Of a stretch of DNA of 64,000 nt, positions 34,329 through 45,700 are shown one piece after another. How positions within the stretch are numbered: position 1 is the stretch's first letter; every line of letters starts with the position of its first letter. Origin of the DNA: JAMQKA01 sp043951865 (GTDB lineage: Bacteria; Bacteroidota; Rhodothermia; Balneolales; Balneolaceae); the NCBI RefSeq assembly GCF_043951865.1, contig NZ_JBINJF010000016.1, forward strand, positions 1 through 64,000, given 5' to 3'. Under the pieces are notes generated by a model. The model had not been told where the DNA came from, searched no databases, and saw only the letters and a list, made by a program, of their open reading frames with translations. A program made the position numbers and the translations under genes.

Positions 34329-37300
34329 ATGATAAAACGCTTTATTGAACGACCGGTACTTTCTACGGTCATTTCCATTATTATCGTGATCCTCGGGTTT
34401 TTGGGATACAATGCGCTGCCGGTATCTCTTTATCCTGAAATCGCTCCGCCCACCATCCAGGTGACGGCTACCTATCCCGGTGCCAATGCGGAAACGGTAC
34501 TCAACAGTGTGGTGGCTCCGCTTGAAGAACAGATAAACGGGGTTGAGGGGATGACCTACATGAGTTCAACCGCCAGCAACAACGGCCGGGCCCAGATACA
34601 GGTATTTTTTGATCTGGGGACCGACCCCGATATTGCGGCGGTAAACGTGCAGAACCGGGTGGCACAGGCTTCGAACATGCTACCTCAGGAGGTGACGCAG
34701 ACCGGCGTTACTACCCAGAAACAGCAGACCAGCCGACTCCTCATATTCACCTTGTACAGCCCAGACGGAACCCACGACGGGACCTTCATCGAAAACTATG
34801 CACGCATCAACCTGATACCGAGGCTGCAGCGGGTCAATGGCGTTGGGACGGCGGATGCCTTCGGGGCCAACACCTATTCGATGCGCATCTGGATGAAGCC
34901 CGACGTAATGGCCTCGTACGACCTGGTACCCAATGATGTGATCAGGGCCCTCAATGAGCAGAGTTTTGTAGCCGCTCCCGGAGCTATTGGGGAAAACAGT
35001 GGCCAGGCGTTCCAGTATACCATGAAATACAAAGGCCGGTTTTCCACGGCAGAAGAGTATGAAGATATCATCATACGGGAGGGGGGGCAGAATGCCGAGA
35101 TGCTCAGGCTGGGAGAGGTAGCTGACGTCGAGCTTGGGGCACAGACCTACAGCGTGCACAGTACCGCCAACGGAGGGCCCAGCGTGGGCATGTTTGTTTC
35201 CAAGACGGCAGGAGCCAATGCGCAGGAGGTTGTCGAAAATGTCAAGGCTGAAATTGAACAGGCCTCTGAATCTTTCCCGGAAGGGATGGAGTATACCACC
35301 GTTTTTGATGCAAACAGTTTCCTGACAGCCTCAATCAACAAGGTGTTTGTCACTTTTTTAGAGGCGTTCCTGCTCGTTTTTATCGTGGTATTTGTCTTCC
35401 TGCAGGACTGGCGATCAACGCTCATTCCGGCCATTGCCGTACCGGTTTCCATCATCGGTACCTTCTTTTTCCTGAACCTGTTTGGGTACAGCGTAAACCT
35501 GTTGACCCTGTTTGCGCTGGTGCTGGCCATCGGTATCGTGGTGGATGACGCCATAATTGTGGTTGAAATCATTCACGCAAAACTCGAGGAGGGAGCCGAA
35601 TCGGGGATGAAGGCGGCCGTCGACGGAATGGATGAAATTGCCGGGGCTATCGTATCCATTACGCTGGTGATGTCGGCCATATTTGTGCCGGTTACATTTA
35701 TCACCGGCTCTACCGGTGTGTTTTTCCAGCAGTTTGGAATCACGCTCGCCACGGCGATTATCATTTCCGCCGTCAACGCGCTGACACTGAGTCCGGCCTT
35801 GTGCGCGCTGGTACTCAAGCCGGAACACAAACATATCGGGGAGAACAAGACTTTTGTCGATCGTTTTGCCATCGCTTTTAACGCCGCTTTTGAGGCCGGG
35901 AAATACCGGTATAAGCAGGTTCTGGGCTTTTTTACGCGCAACTCATGGGCGGCGGTGGCCACCGTTGGAGGGGCGATCGCCCTTTTTGCCGTCCTGTTTC
36001 AGACTACGCCTACCGGGTTCGTGCCGGATGAAGACCAGGGAACGTTTTTTGCCAATGTCAGTCTGCCTCCGTCTTCTTCCCTGGAGCGCACACGGGAGGT
36101 CTTGGCAAGGGTCGACGATATCCTCGCTGATATGGAAGTGGTGGATTCGCGCCTGGCAATATCCGGATTCGGAATTATCAGCGGCTCCGGAAGCCAGTAT
36201 GGATTTATTGTGGGGAAACTGAAGCACTGGGAGGAACGCGACCAGAGTGTGAATGACGTCATCACCGAACTCCAGCAGAGAACCTCGCATATCAATGAAG
36301 CGGATATCGCATTCTTTTCGCCCCCGGTTATCTCCGGGTTTGGGAATACGAGCGGCTTTACGGTTAATGTGCAGGATATGACAAGCGGTGAACTGGCAGA
36401 ACTGGAACAGGCCACTCAAAAAGTGCAGGAGGCCCTGTTTCAACGCCCTGAAATACAGTATGCCAACTCCTATTTTCAAACAGATTATCCGCAATATATG
36501 GTCAATGTGGATGTCGCGAAGGCCCAGCGCGCGGGATTTACTGTACAATCAATTATGGATGTCATGCAGGCCTATTACGGGGGGCTGTATGTGTCCAACT
36601 TCACCCGTTTCGGAAAGCTCTACCGGGTATACGTGCAAGCGGAGCCCGAAGCCCGCGGATCCAGGGAAAGTCTTCAAAATATATCGGTTCGCAACGCGCA
36701 GGGCGCAATGGCCCCAATCAGCTCATTTGTAGACCTGGAGCGGGTTTATGGTCCCCAAAACGTGTCGCGGTTTAACCTTTTTACATCGGTAGAACTTACC
36801 GGGGCCACCAACCCGGGGTACAGTTCCGGGGATGCCATCAATGCCATTGAAGAGGTATTCGACGAGCAGATTTCCGGGGAGTACGGGTACGAGTTCTCCG
36901 GCCTGACGCGGGAAGAAAATCAGTCCAGCGGACAAGAACTGATTATTTTTGCACTCTGCCTCATATTCGTCTATTTCCTGCTCAGCGCCCAGTATGAAAG
37001 TTACCTTGTGCCCTGGGCGGTTATCCTGCCGCTACCGATCGGACTGGCGGGCTCATTTATCTTTGCCAATATTTTTGGGATCGCCAACAATATTTACCTG
37101 CAGATTTCCGCCATCATGTTGATGGGACTGCTGGCCAAAAATGCGATCCTTGTGGTTGAGTTTGCACTTCAGCGCCGCCGGAACCAGGGGATGAGCATCG
37201 TAAAAGCTGCCATTGACGGGGCCGAGGCGCGGCTGCGTCCCATTTTGATGACCTCTTTTGCCTTTATTGCAGGACTTTTACCACTGGCGCTGGCTACCGG

Positions 37301-37481
37301 CATCAATGCCAACGCCAACCAGTCGATCGGGATAGGTACGGCCGGCGGCATGTTCATCGGTACCTTCATCGGTCTGCTCGTTGTTCCGGTACTTTTTATC
37401 ATATTTCAAAAGCTCCAGGAGAGAATTTCAGGTCCACCGGAGATCGTGCGTAAACGCCGAGAACAAATTATGAGCCCCTGA
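34329..37481 (+). CDS. HAE1-type RND multidrug efflux pump (AcrB-like)
   Basis: A 1050-residue inner-membrane transporter with the standard RND layout: FIERPVLSTVISIIIVILG at the start, two large periplasmic domains and twelve membrane helices. TM4 carries the paired aspartates in GIVVDDAIIVVE (about residues 402-413), which relay protons. Duplicated features include the GSTGVFFQQFGITLA and LLAKNAILVVEFA segments. It exports hydrophobic drugs, bile-salt-like compounds or detergents using the proton gradient. Neighbours are the adaptor upstream (52-base gap) and the outer-membrane channel downstream (35-base gap). Length and motifs are complete. Confidence 0.96.
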   Translation: MIKRFIERPVLSTVISIIIVILGFLGYNALPVSLYPEIAPPTIQVTATYPGANAETVLNSVVAPLEEQINGVEGMTYMSSTASNNGRAQIQVFFDLGTDPDIAAVNVQNRVAQASNMLPQEVTQTGVTTQKQQTSRLLIFTLYSPDGTHDGTFIENYARINLIPRLQRVNGVGTADAFGANTYSMRIWMKPDVMASYDLVPNDVIRALNEQSFVAAPGAIGENSGQAFQYTMKYKGRFSTAEEYEDIIIREGGQNAEMLRLGEVADVELGAQTYSVHSTANGGPSVGMFVSKTAGANAQEVVENVKAEIEQASESFPEGMEYTTVFDANSFLTASINKVFVTFLEAFLLVFIVVFVFLQDWRSTLIPAIAVPVSIIGTFFFLNLFGYSVNLLTLFALVLAIGIVVDDAIIVVEIIHAKLEEGAESGMKAAVDGMDEIAGAIVSITLVMSAIFVPVTFITGSTGVFFQQFGITLATAIIISAVNALTLSPALCALVLKPEHKHIGENKTFVDRFAIAFNAAFEAGKYRYKQVLGFFTRNSWAAVATVGGAIALFAVLFQTTPTGFVPDEDQGTFFANVSLPPSSSLERTREVLARVDDILADMEVVDSRLAISGFGIISGSGSQYGFIVGKLKHWEERDQSVNDVITELQQRTSHINEADIAFFSPPVISGFGNTSGFTVNVQDMTSGELAELEQATQKVQEALFQRPEIQYANSYFQTDYPQYMVNVDVAKAQRAGFTVQSIMDVMQAYYGGLYVSNFTRFGKLYRVYVQAEPEARGSRESLQNISVRNAQGAMAPISSFVDLERVYGPQNVSRFNLFTSVELTGATNPGYSSGDAINAIEEVFDEQISGEYGYEFSGLTREENQSSGQELIIFALCLIFVYFLLSAQYESYLVPWAVILPLPIGLAGSFIFANIFGIANNIYLQISAIMLMGLLAKNAILVVEFALQRRRNQGMSIVKAAIDGAEARLRPILMTSFAFIAGLLPLALATGINANANQSIGIGTAGGMFIGTFIGLLVVPVLFIIFQKLQERISGPPEIVRKRREQIMSP

Positions 37482-37516
37482 TCATCATCAAAAACAGAGA
37501 TTCAGCAATCACCATT

Positions 37517-38977
37517 ATGTCTTTTAAGTCATTATTGAAATCTGTAGCGATCGTCAGTTTTGCTCTTTCACTGTCGTCCTGTATCGCAACAAAATCGTAC
37601 GAAAAGCCCGAGCTGAAAACCCAGGCGCTGTATCCCTTTGAACAGGTGGAATTGGATAGTACTACGCTGGCCGATATGCCGTGGCAAGAGGTGTTTGAGG
37701 ATCCACAGCTTCAAAACCTGATCGAGGAGGCTCTCCAAAATAACCTGCAGCTTCAGGAGGCCATCCAGCAGATACGGGTGGCTGAGGCTGACTTTTACCA
37801 AGGCCGAATGAATATGCTGCCAAGTCTCAGCGCCGGGGGAAGCGTATCCTACAATGAGCAATCCGACAACAGCTTGAACTTCGGGGGAAATGCGGGCAAT
37901 GCCGCCATCCCCGCCAGCGAAATGTATTCTCTTTCGCTGAGTTCGAGCTGGGAGCTCGACGTGTGGGGCAAGTTGACCAGCGCAAAAAAAGCAAGTTTGT
38001 CGGCACTTCTGCAGACGGAAGCCACGCGCCGGGCGATACAAACGAGGCTTATCGCACAGGTTGCGAACGCTTATTACCGGCTCCTGGCACTGGATAAACA
38101 GCTTGAAATTACCCGTCAGACAATCAAATACCGCCGTCAGGATGTGCAAACCGTACGAAGCCTTAAGGAGGGCGGGGTCGTGACCGGCGTGTCCCTGCAG
38201 CAGAGTATCGCCAACCAGTATGCCGCAGAGGTGACAGTACCGGAGCTACAGCAGCTGATAACTGAACAGGAGCATACCCTGAGTATTTTACTGGGGCGCC
38301 CCCCGGGAAAGATTGAACGCAGCAACCTGGCCGCTCAGTCGCCGCTTGATTCGCTGGATGCGGGGTTTCCCGGCCAGCTACTCCGCAATCGCCCGGATAT
38401 CATTGCGGCGGAGCACGCTTTTAGAAGTGCATTTGAATTGACCAACAGGGCACGCGCGCAGTTCTATCCCTCATTTCGGCTGACGGCCGAAGGCGGGTAC
38501 CAAAGTCTGCAGACAGAAGATCTTTTTCAGCCGGGCTCAATGTTCTATAATCTTGCAGCCGGACTTACGCAGCCGCTGTTTAACAACGGGCGCAACAAAG
38601 CCGATCTTCAGCGTTCAAAGGCCCGCCAGGAGCAGGCCCTGCTTCAGTTGCGTAGTACCATACTAAATGCCGGAAGTGAAGTGTCGAGCACGATGAGCCA
38701 GTTCAGAAATGCGGAACGGAAACTTGCGTTGAACCGGCAACAACTGGAGGCTCTTGAAAATGCCGTGGACTACTCCCGGGAACTGTTACAGTATGGTGAC
38801 GCCAACTATACGGAGGTACTCACGGCGCAGCAAAATTACCTGTCGGCCCAGCTTAGTCATGTCAATAACAAGCTTGAGCAGCTTACAGCCGGAGTCAGTC
38901 TATATCGCGCGCTGGGAGGGGGCTGGAATGCGGAGGATACGCTCCACCAGGAACAACCACACAACCCAAATAGGTAA
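37517..38977 (+). CDS. TolC/NodT-family outer membrane efflux lipoprotein
   Basis: A 486-residue outer-membrane factor. The lipoprotein signal ends in LSLSSCIAT. Two OEP repeats each contain long helices: VEEALQNNLQLQEAIQQIRVA-type sequence near residue 75 and LLRNRPDIIAAEHAFRSAFE near 290. The pattern LSSSWELDVWGKL (about 140-152) is typical of the NodT/OprM subgroup. It forms the trimeric exit duct for the RND pump encoded just upstream. A strong intrinsic terminator lies 174 bases beyond its stop. Confidence 0.94.
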   Translation: MSFKSLLKSVAIVSFALSLSSCIATKSYEKPELKTQALYPFEQVELDSTTLADMPWQEVFEDPQLQNLIEEALQNNLQLQEAIQQIRVAEADFYQGRMNMLPSLSAGGSVSYNEQSDNSLNFGGNAGNAAIPASEMYSLSLSSSWELDVWGKLTSAKKASLSALLQTEATRRAIQTRLIAQVANAYYRLLALDKQLEITRQTIKYRRQDVQTVRSLKEGGVVTGVSLQQSIANQYAAEVTVPELQQLITEQEHTLSILLGRPPGKIERSNLAAQSPLDSLDAGFPGQLLRNRPDIIAAEHAFRSAFELTNRARAQFYPSFRLTAEGGYQSLQTEDLFQPGSMFYNLAAGLTQPLFNNGRNKADLQRSKARQEQALLQLRSTILNAGSEVSSTMSQFRNAERKLALNRQQLEALENAVDYSRELLQYGDANYTEVLTAQQNYLSAQLSHVNNKLEQLTAGVSLYRALGGGWNAEDTLHQEQPHNPNR

Positions 38978-39150
38978 CAGCCCGGAGCATGCTGCCGGGT
39001 CAGGGTCAGCAAACAGGTAAGGTGAACATTTTTTTCTGTTTCGTCTGCCGGTCGTTATGGTTGATCCATGACGGGACTCAACTGGTCATAACCGCGGGAT
39101 TTGTGAATTGTGAGCAATGCGGTAGGTTAACCACCTATCGTTCCCCATAG

Positions 39151-39184
39151 AAAAGCCGCACTTTGAACGGTGCGGCTTTTATTG
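39151..39184 (+). terminator. Intrinsic terminator after the RND operon
   Basis: An 11-base perfect stem (AAAAGCCGCAC ... GTGCGGCTTTT) with an 8-base loop, followed by ATT. The GC core with flanking A and T runs is the classic bidirectional Rho-independent form. It is the strongest terminator in the window. Confidence 0.85.
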
Positions 39185-39189
39185 CCTGG

Positions 39190-39305
39190 GACTTCTACAG
39201 AACCTGCTATATTGTTGGGAGGTAGTTGTACTACCGACCTCGGTGATCTTTTAACGGGAGTACAACTCCCTCAGAACGAGGAATTGAGGGGTTTGCAAAG
39301 CCCTC
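39190..39305 (+). repeat. Family-A dispersed repeat, copy 3
   Basis: The best-preserved copy. GGGAGGTAGTTGTACT (39218) can pair with AGTACAACTCCC (39259), giving a long central stem. It ends in GAGGGG-TTTGCAAA-GCCCTC. The ends are imperfect inverted repeats (GGGACTTCTACAGAACCT versus the reverse complement of AGGGGTTTGCAAAGCCC). It starts 6 bases after the terminator. Confidence 0.7.
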
Positions 39306-39794
39306 TGCCTGATGAGGACCCATACCGGTGACCGCGTGCCAATTTAACCCGGATTATTCACAGCCCGTTGCTACGGCATCCAAATTTGAGCTATAGATGA
39401 TTTTCTATATGTCAAACAATATCAATGACTTACCTATATATTTTTAATATAATCGTGAATAATTCGGGTTAAGTTTGTCTTTCGGGCTGAGCTGCTGCCG
39501 GAGTAAGAACTATCTCCTTATCGCGATTTCAGGAATCAATTTCGCCATATTTTGAACGACGTGACCGGGATTTTTTTATTAGATAGTAGTATTGACTATT
39601 TTGGGAACCGCTAAATCACCGCTTGAATTCAGCAATCAATATATGGAAGATTGATACATAGATAATTTTATTGGCCCGCATGGGGAATGAAACATGGGTT
39701 CTCCTTTTTTCTGCGAGTAAATTTTCCATCTCAGGGTCATAACGGCTATATATTGATTCCACTGGTTACAGGAAGAAAAATTTGAGGCGGTTTC

Positions 39795-42700
39795 GTGCAG
39801 CTCAATTCCTTGTTTACAATTTTCGTGTCAGGTATCTGTTGCCTGGTTTTCTGGGGCTCCACTTCTGTTACAGCACACGCGCAGGTCCGCGCTGACAGCA
39901 CGGTCATCCCGGTTGATACACTTCGGCAGGATACACTGGGCGTGCTGTATCCGCCGCCGGCCGTATCCTACCCCTATCCCGACAGAATTCCCAACCTGTT
40001 TTATATACAACTGCCCGAAGAGCAGATCACTGTCGAGCGGGATTCAGCCGGTAACTATGTAAGTCAGCGCAGGCTCTTCGATATCGAGACCGGCCTGCCT
40101 TATGTGATGGACCAGCAGGAGTACGCAGGCCGCAACAGGGCGTACAGCAAAACGCAAAACTGGCAGTCGCTGGTGCAGGAGTTTGAGTCGCAGCAGACAT
40201 CCGAACGGGGACTCCTGGATTTCAGTGTGGATATCCCGGGGGGAGATGAATCGGCCTTCACTACTATTTTTGGGAAGCCGGAGGTGAACCTGAAAGTGAA
40301 CGGTACTGCCAATATGAACCTTGGGGCTTCTATACAGCAGACGGAAAATCCCCATATCCCTGAAGATCAACAGACCCAGATCGACCCGACGTTTGATCAA
40401 AGCCTGAAGCTAAACATCCAGGGCACTATCGGGGACAAACTCTCCATCCAAACCGACTGGGACACCGAACGGGAGTTTGATTTTATGAACCGGCTGAACA
40501 TCGTGTACCAGGGGTATGAAGATGAAATTATCCAGCGCCTGGAGATGGGGAATGTATCCATGGAGACCGGGAATACGCTGATCCGGGGCGGCAGCTCGCT
40601 TTTCGGGGTCAAGTCGGTAGCCCAGCTTGGAGCGCTGGAAGTCACGTCGGTACTTTCTCAGCAGGAGGGCCAGGGTAATACCCAGACGATCACCGGAGGG
40701 GCGCAGGAGCAGGAGATATCGATACGACCGGCCAATTACGAAGACGACACCCACTTTTTCCTCGATTTTTACACCCGCCAGCAATTTGAACAGAATATGT
40801 CGAATCCCCAGCAACTGGGGCAGGCGCTGCAGCTTTCGGAGGTGAAAGTATGGATGTTACGGGAATCCTCGCAGTCGTCGGAGGGAGAGCGCCAGGCGAT
40901 AGCGATGGTGGACCTCGGGGTGGTGCAGAATGCGGATGGAACCTACGCGCCCCCCGACGACGAATCAGACCGCTTTGCGCAGGACTCGCTGGACCAGTAC
41001 CGCGATCCGGCGGCAGGCGTATCGGCGGCAGATTTCGGGGTAGAGCCCACTGAATTTGTGGAGGGCTATTTTATCCCGTTGCAGGAGGGGTCCGACTATG
41101 AACTGAACCGCCCACTGGGGTTTATCTCTTTAAAACGCAATTTGGGATCACGACAGGCCCTGGCCATTTCGTTTAAATATCTCGATCCTGAGACGGGGCA
41201 GACCGTGTCGGTTGGGGATATCAGCCAGGGGGGAGGAAACCGTATTTTCCTGAAGCTGATTCGTCCCCAGAATGCGACAACAACAAATGCGGCGTGGGAC
41301 CTGATGATGAAGAATATCTATTCGCTCGGGGTCAGCAATGTAACCCAGGACGGCTTGGAGGTAGACATCAGCTATACGGAGCAAAATCTACCGCAAAACA
41401 CACTGCCCGAGCGGAACACTATTATGTTGCGCGACCTGGGACTCGATCGCGTGGATGCCCAGGGAGCGGTCAATCCCGATAACCAGATCGACTTCAGTAC
41501 GGGTACGCTGGACCCGGTTTCCGGGAGTATTATTTTCCCCTACCTGGAGCCGTTCGGCTCCCGCATTGAAACGGTGCTCTCCCAAACATCGCTGGCTGAA
41601 AGTGAGATCGACCGGCTGGCATTTAGCGAGTTGTACACCGAGAAGAGGGTAAATGCCAGTCAAAATTCAAAAAATAACTTTTACAGGATCAGCGGGACCT
41701 CCAAAGGAAGCGTTTCCGACAGCTACTCCCTGGGATTTTCCCTGGTCGAGGGATCCGTCAATGTGTACGCCAACGGCCAGGAACTGCAGGAGGGAACCGA
41801 CTACACCGTTGATTATTCGATCGGTAACATCACCATCCTGAATGAACGCTACCTGGCCAGGGGGCAGGAGATAAGAATTGAATATGAAAATAACCAGTTT
41901 ACACAAATCGAGCGTAAGACGTTCACAGGCGTGCGTGCCGAATATGACATAAACAGCGACATTACGCTTGGAAGCACCTATTTCAGGCTGAAAGAACGGC
42001 CGCTGCAGGATAAAATTCGTATCGGGGATGCCCCTATCAACAACTCGGTGATCGGTTTTGACGCCAACGCCCGCTTCGACATGCCGTGGATGACCCGGGC
42101 CATCGACCGGGTGCCCCTGCTGCAGACCAGAACGGCCTCCAGCTTTTCACTGAGTGGAGAGTTTGCCCAGCTTCGGCCGGATGTGGTACAGACCAACGCG
42201 GTCAGTGACGCCATTGATGACAATGAGCTGTTCCAGGATGAAGAAAACGGGCTGGTGTTCGTGGATGATTTTGAAGGCACGGATATCAGCCTCAGCTTCA
42301 TGCGTCCCTCGCGCTGGAACCTGGCGGCCGCACCTGCTGCGATACCGGGATACGCCCCCGATGACCCCTACTTTGGAGAGAATCCACCGGTGTCACCCAA
42401 TGTGACGCTCAACGAAAAAATTGCCCGTTCGGACCTGCGTGCCCAGTTCGGATGGTATACGATTCCCCAAAATATTGAGGATATCCTGGGATCGGTGGAG
42501 CGCACCCCGGAATCGCAGCAGGTGCAGGTGACGGATGTTTTTCCCAACCGCGATGTCCTGAGCGAAGAAAACTTCATCAGTACGCTGGATGTGTACTACG
42601 ACCCGACTGAGCGGGGGCCCTATAATTACAACAGCGATATAAAGAATGTGACCGAAAACGAACCGGAGCGAATGTGGGGGGGCATGACCACCACGCTACC

Positions 42701-45700
42701 CTCCGGCCAGGAAGATCTTACGCAAAACAATATCGAATTCCTGGAGTTCTGGGTACAGTCTCTGTTGCCCGGCGGGCGGGATCCAAACGCGCCCGATCTC
42801 GACGACTACGAAGGCACGATCTATATTGATATCGGCGTGGTCTCGGAAGATGTGGTTCCCAACTTCAAATCCAACAGCGAGGATGGACTGGCCAAACGGC
42901 CGGATGACCTGCAGGAGGATATTCTGGGAGGCCAGGCCCGTTCCTATATCCCGATACCGCAACCCGCCCCGGAAGGGCAGTTTTCCAATGAAAACAGGGA
43001 GCTGGAGGATGTTGGGCTGGACGGGGCTCCCAACACGCAGGGCATTCAACGAAAAAACGAGCAACAGCTGTTCAGCGGCTACCTGGAGGAGATGAGAGCC
43101 CTGTACGGGGCTAATTCCCCTGAATTCCAGCAGATTCGCCAGGATCCCTCAAACGACGATTACGTCTACTACGGGCAGGATGAGGTGGCAGACGAGCCGC
43201 TGCACGCCCGCTTTCACCGGATGTATGGTTATCATGAAGGCAATACCCCGCTCAACAGCGAGGATGACAAGCGTGCGGTCACCAATCGCCCGGATGCAGA
43301 GGGACTGATTACCCCCTCCATCGTGGAGCAGAATAACGCCTATTTTCAATATGAGATTCAGTGGAATCCGGCCGATTTTGACGAGCTGGAGGTCGGAAAT
43401 CCGGAAAACTATATCGTGGACAAGGTGCCCGGCTCCAACCAGCAAAACCGTTGGTATCAGGTACGAATTCCCCTGAAAGATTATATCCGAAAAGTGGGAG
43501 ATATAGAAAACTTTCAGAATATATCCTATATCCGAGTCTGGTTTTCAGGTTATGAGAAGCCGTTTACAGTGCGGTTTGCCACTTTTGAGCTGGTTGGTAG
43601 CCAGTGGAGGCCCGCCGACAACGTGGACCAGGAGGAAAATACACAGGGCGAGCTGCGAATTTCATCGGTCAATATCGAGGAAAACAGCCGTCGCCGTCCG
43701 GTCCCCTACCGGATCCCCAATGGGGCGATCCGGTCAAAAAACAGGAGTCAGCAGCGGCAGACGGTAGCCAACGAGCAGTCCATTGTGTTGCAAGCCGAGA
43801 ATCTGGGACCCGAAGAGGTGAAGATGGTCAAACGGGTGTATCCCGGGGGACTCAACATGATAAACTATTCAAATCTTAGGATGTTTGTGCATGGGGAAGG
43901 GTATGAAAACCGGGAAGATGCCGAGCTTGTCATGCGTTTTGGAACGGACCTGGTGAACAACTATTACGAGTATCGACAGCCGATTACACCCACCGACGAC
44001 TCATTTCCATTCTCGGAAAAGCCGCTCTCGGAACTGACCGACGCCGAGCGGGAACAGGAGGCGGAGGCGGTTTGGCTGAGTGATCAGAATAGCGTAAATA
44101 TTGTGCTGCGCGCATTCAACGAGCTGAAGCAGATCCGGGATCAACAGGGAATAGACCCGACTACCGTTTTCGAACGCCCGGACTTGCTCCGGGATGCGCC
44201 GCCCGGGGCCGAGGTAGCTATCAAGGGGAATCCCTCGCTAGACAGGGTCGGGGAGATCGGGATGGGTATCCGCAACCCGTTCGATCCGGAAAATCCAGAC
44301 AGGGGCACCCCCTCGCTGGATGCGGAAGTATGGCTGAATGAGCTGCGTGTATCCGGCTTCGACAACCGCAGGGGGTGGGCCGCCAACGCCAAGGCGGAGC
44401 TGCAGCTGGCAGATCTCGCCACCGTAAACGCCAACGTCAACCGGGAGACCGACGGTTTTGGATCGCTCAACTCCAGGCTCGGGCAGCGGCGCGTTTCTGA
44501 TGTACTGGCGTACGATCTCAATTCCACCTTCAATCTACATAAATTTATTCCCGAGCGCTTTGGGTGGAGCATCCCGCTCACGCTTTCTACCCGCCGGTCC
44601 ACAAGTACGCCCCGGTTTTTGCCCAACCAGGGTGATATTCGCCTGTCGGAGTTTGAGCAGGCGGTTGAAAACAGGAATGACATTGGTGACGAGCAAAAAC
44701 AGTCGATTATCGACCAGAAAATTCGCGAGAGCCAGAGCGTGATGGAAAGCTATTCGTTTAATCTTTCAAATGTGACCAAGCGTGAATCAGCATCTAAGCT
44801 GGCCCAATATACGCTTGACAAGACCAATCTCAACTTTGTGTATAATACGACCGACCGGCGCAACCCAGAGTATCGCTTTCAGAACAACTGGAACTACAAC
44901 GGTTCGATCCGGTATAACCTGAATTTCAGCCAGACAAAACTGGTTCAGCCGTTCGGTTTTCTTCAGGAGGTACCGCTGTTCCAGGCCCTTTCCGGGTTAC
45001 GCCTGGGATACACGCCCTCTTCCATCAATGCTTCCGCGGGCATAGATCGCACTTATGATGAACGTAAACGCCGGGTGCTCGAGGGGCAACAGGAGATTCC
45101 GCTGCAGCAGAGTCACAATTTTTCCTATAACACCAATTTTGGATTGGGATATAACCTGACCCCTTCAATACGAACCTCGTTTCAGTCTCGAACCGTGTTT
45201 GACTTGTCATCCGCGGGAACGACCCCGCGCATCAGTAGCAATCCTGCTGACAGCAGTGTTTTTGACGTGAGACCTACCTTTGATGTTTTTGAGGACTTGG
45301 TTTTTGATACGCTAAAATCTCGCCGCAGCAACTATGAAGAGGCCTATACAGCGGCCTGGCAGCCGAGGCTGAATGCGATAAAGGCGTTGAGCTGGGTCAA
45401 CTATTCGGCAAACTACAACGGGGGATACCAGTGGAGAAACAGCCCTCAGGGTTCGAACCTTGGATCGACACTGACCAACAACCTGAGCGTAACGCAAAAC
45501 CTGGACCTGGATCTTCGCAGCCTGCTGGGTCGGATGGGATGGTTCCAGGCGCTACAGCAGCAGAATGGGCCTCCAAGGCAGCAGCAGCCGGATGCTGAAG
45601 ACGGAGAGAATGAACTGCCGCTCGGGGTAATTCTTAAGAAAGGTGCACGGGCACTCCTGAGCTTCCAGTCCCTTGACATTTCGTTCAACAACACCAAGCG

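Larger units (their letters stand above)
38978..39794. other. Intergenic region between the efflux operon and sprA
   Basis: An 817-base spacer. It holds the terminator at 39151, a family-A repeat at 39190-39305, and then about 490 AT-rich bases that should contain the sprA promoter. No convincing gene or RNA was recognised in the remainder. Confidence 0.55.
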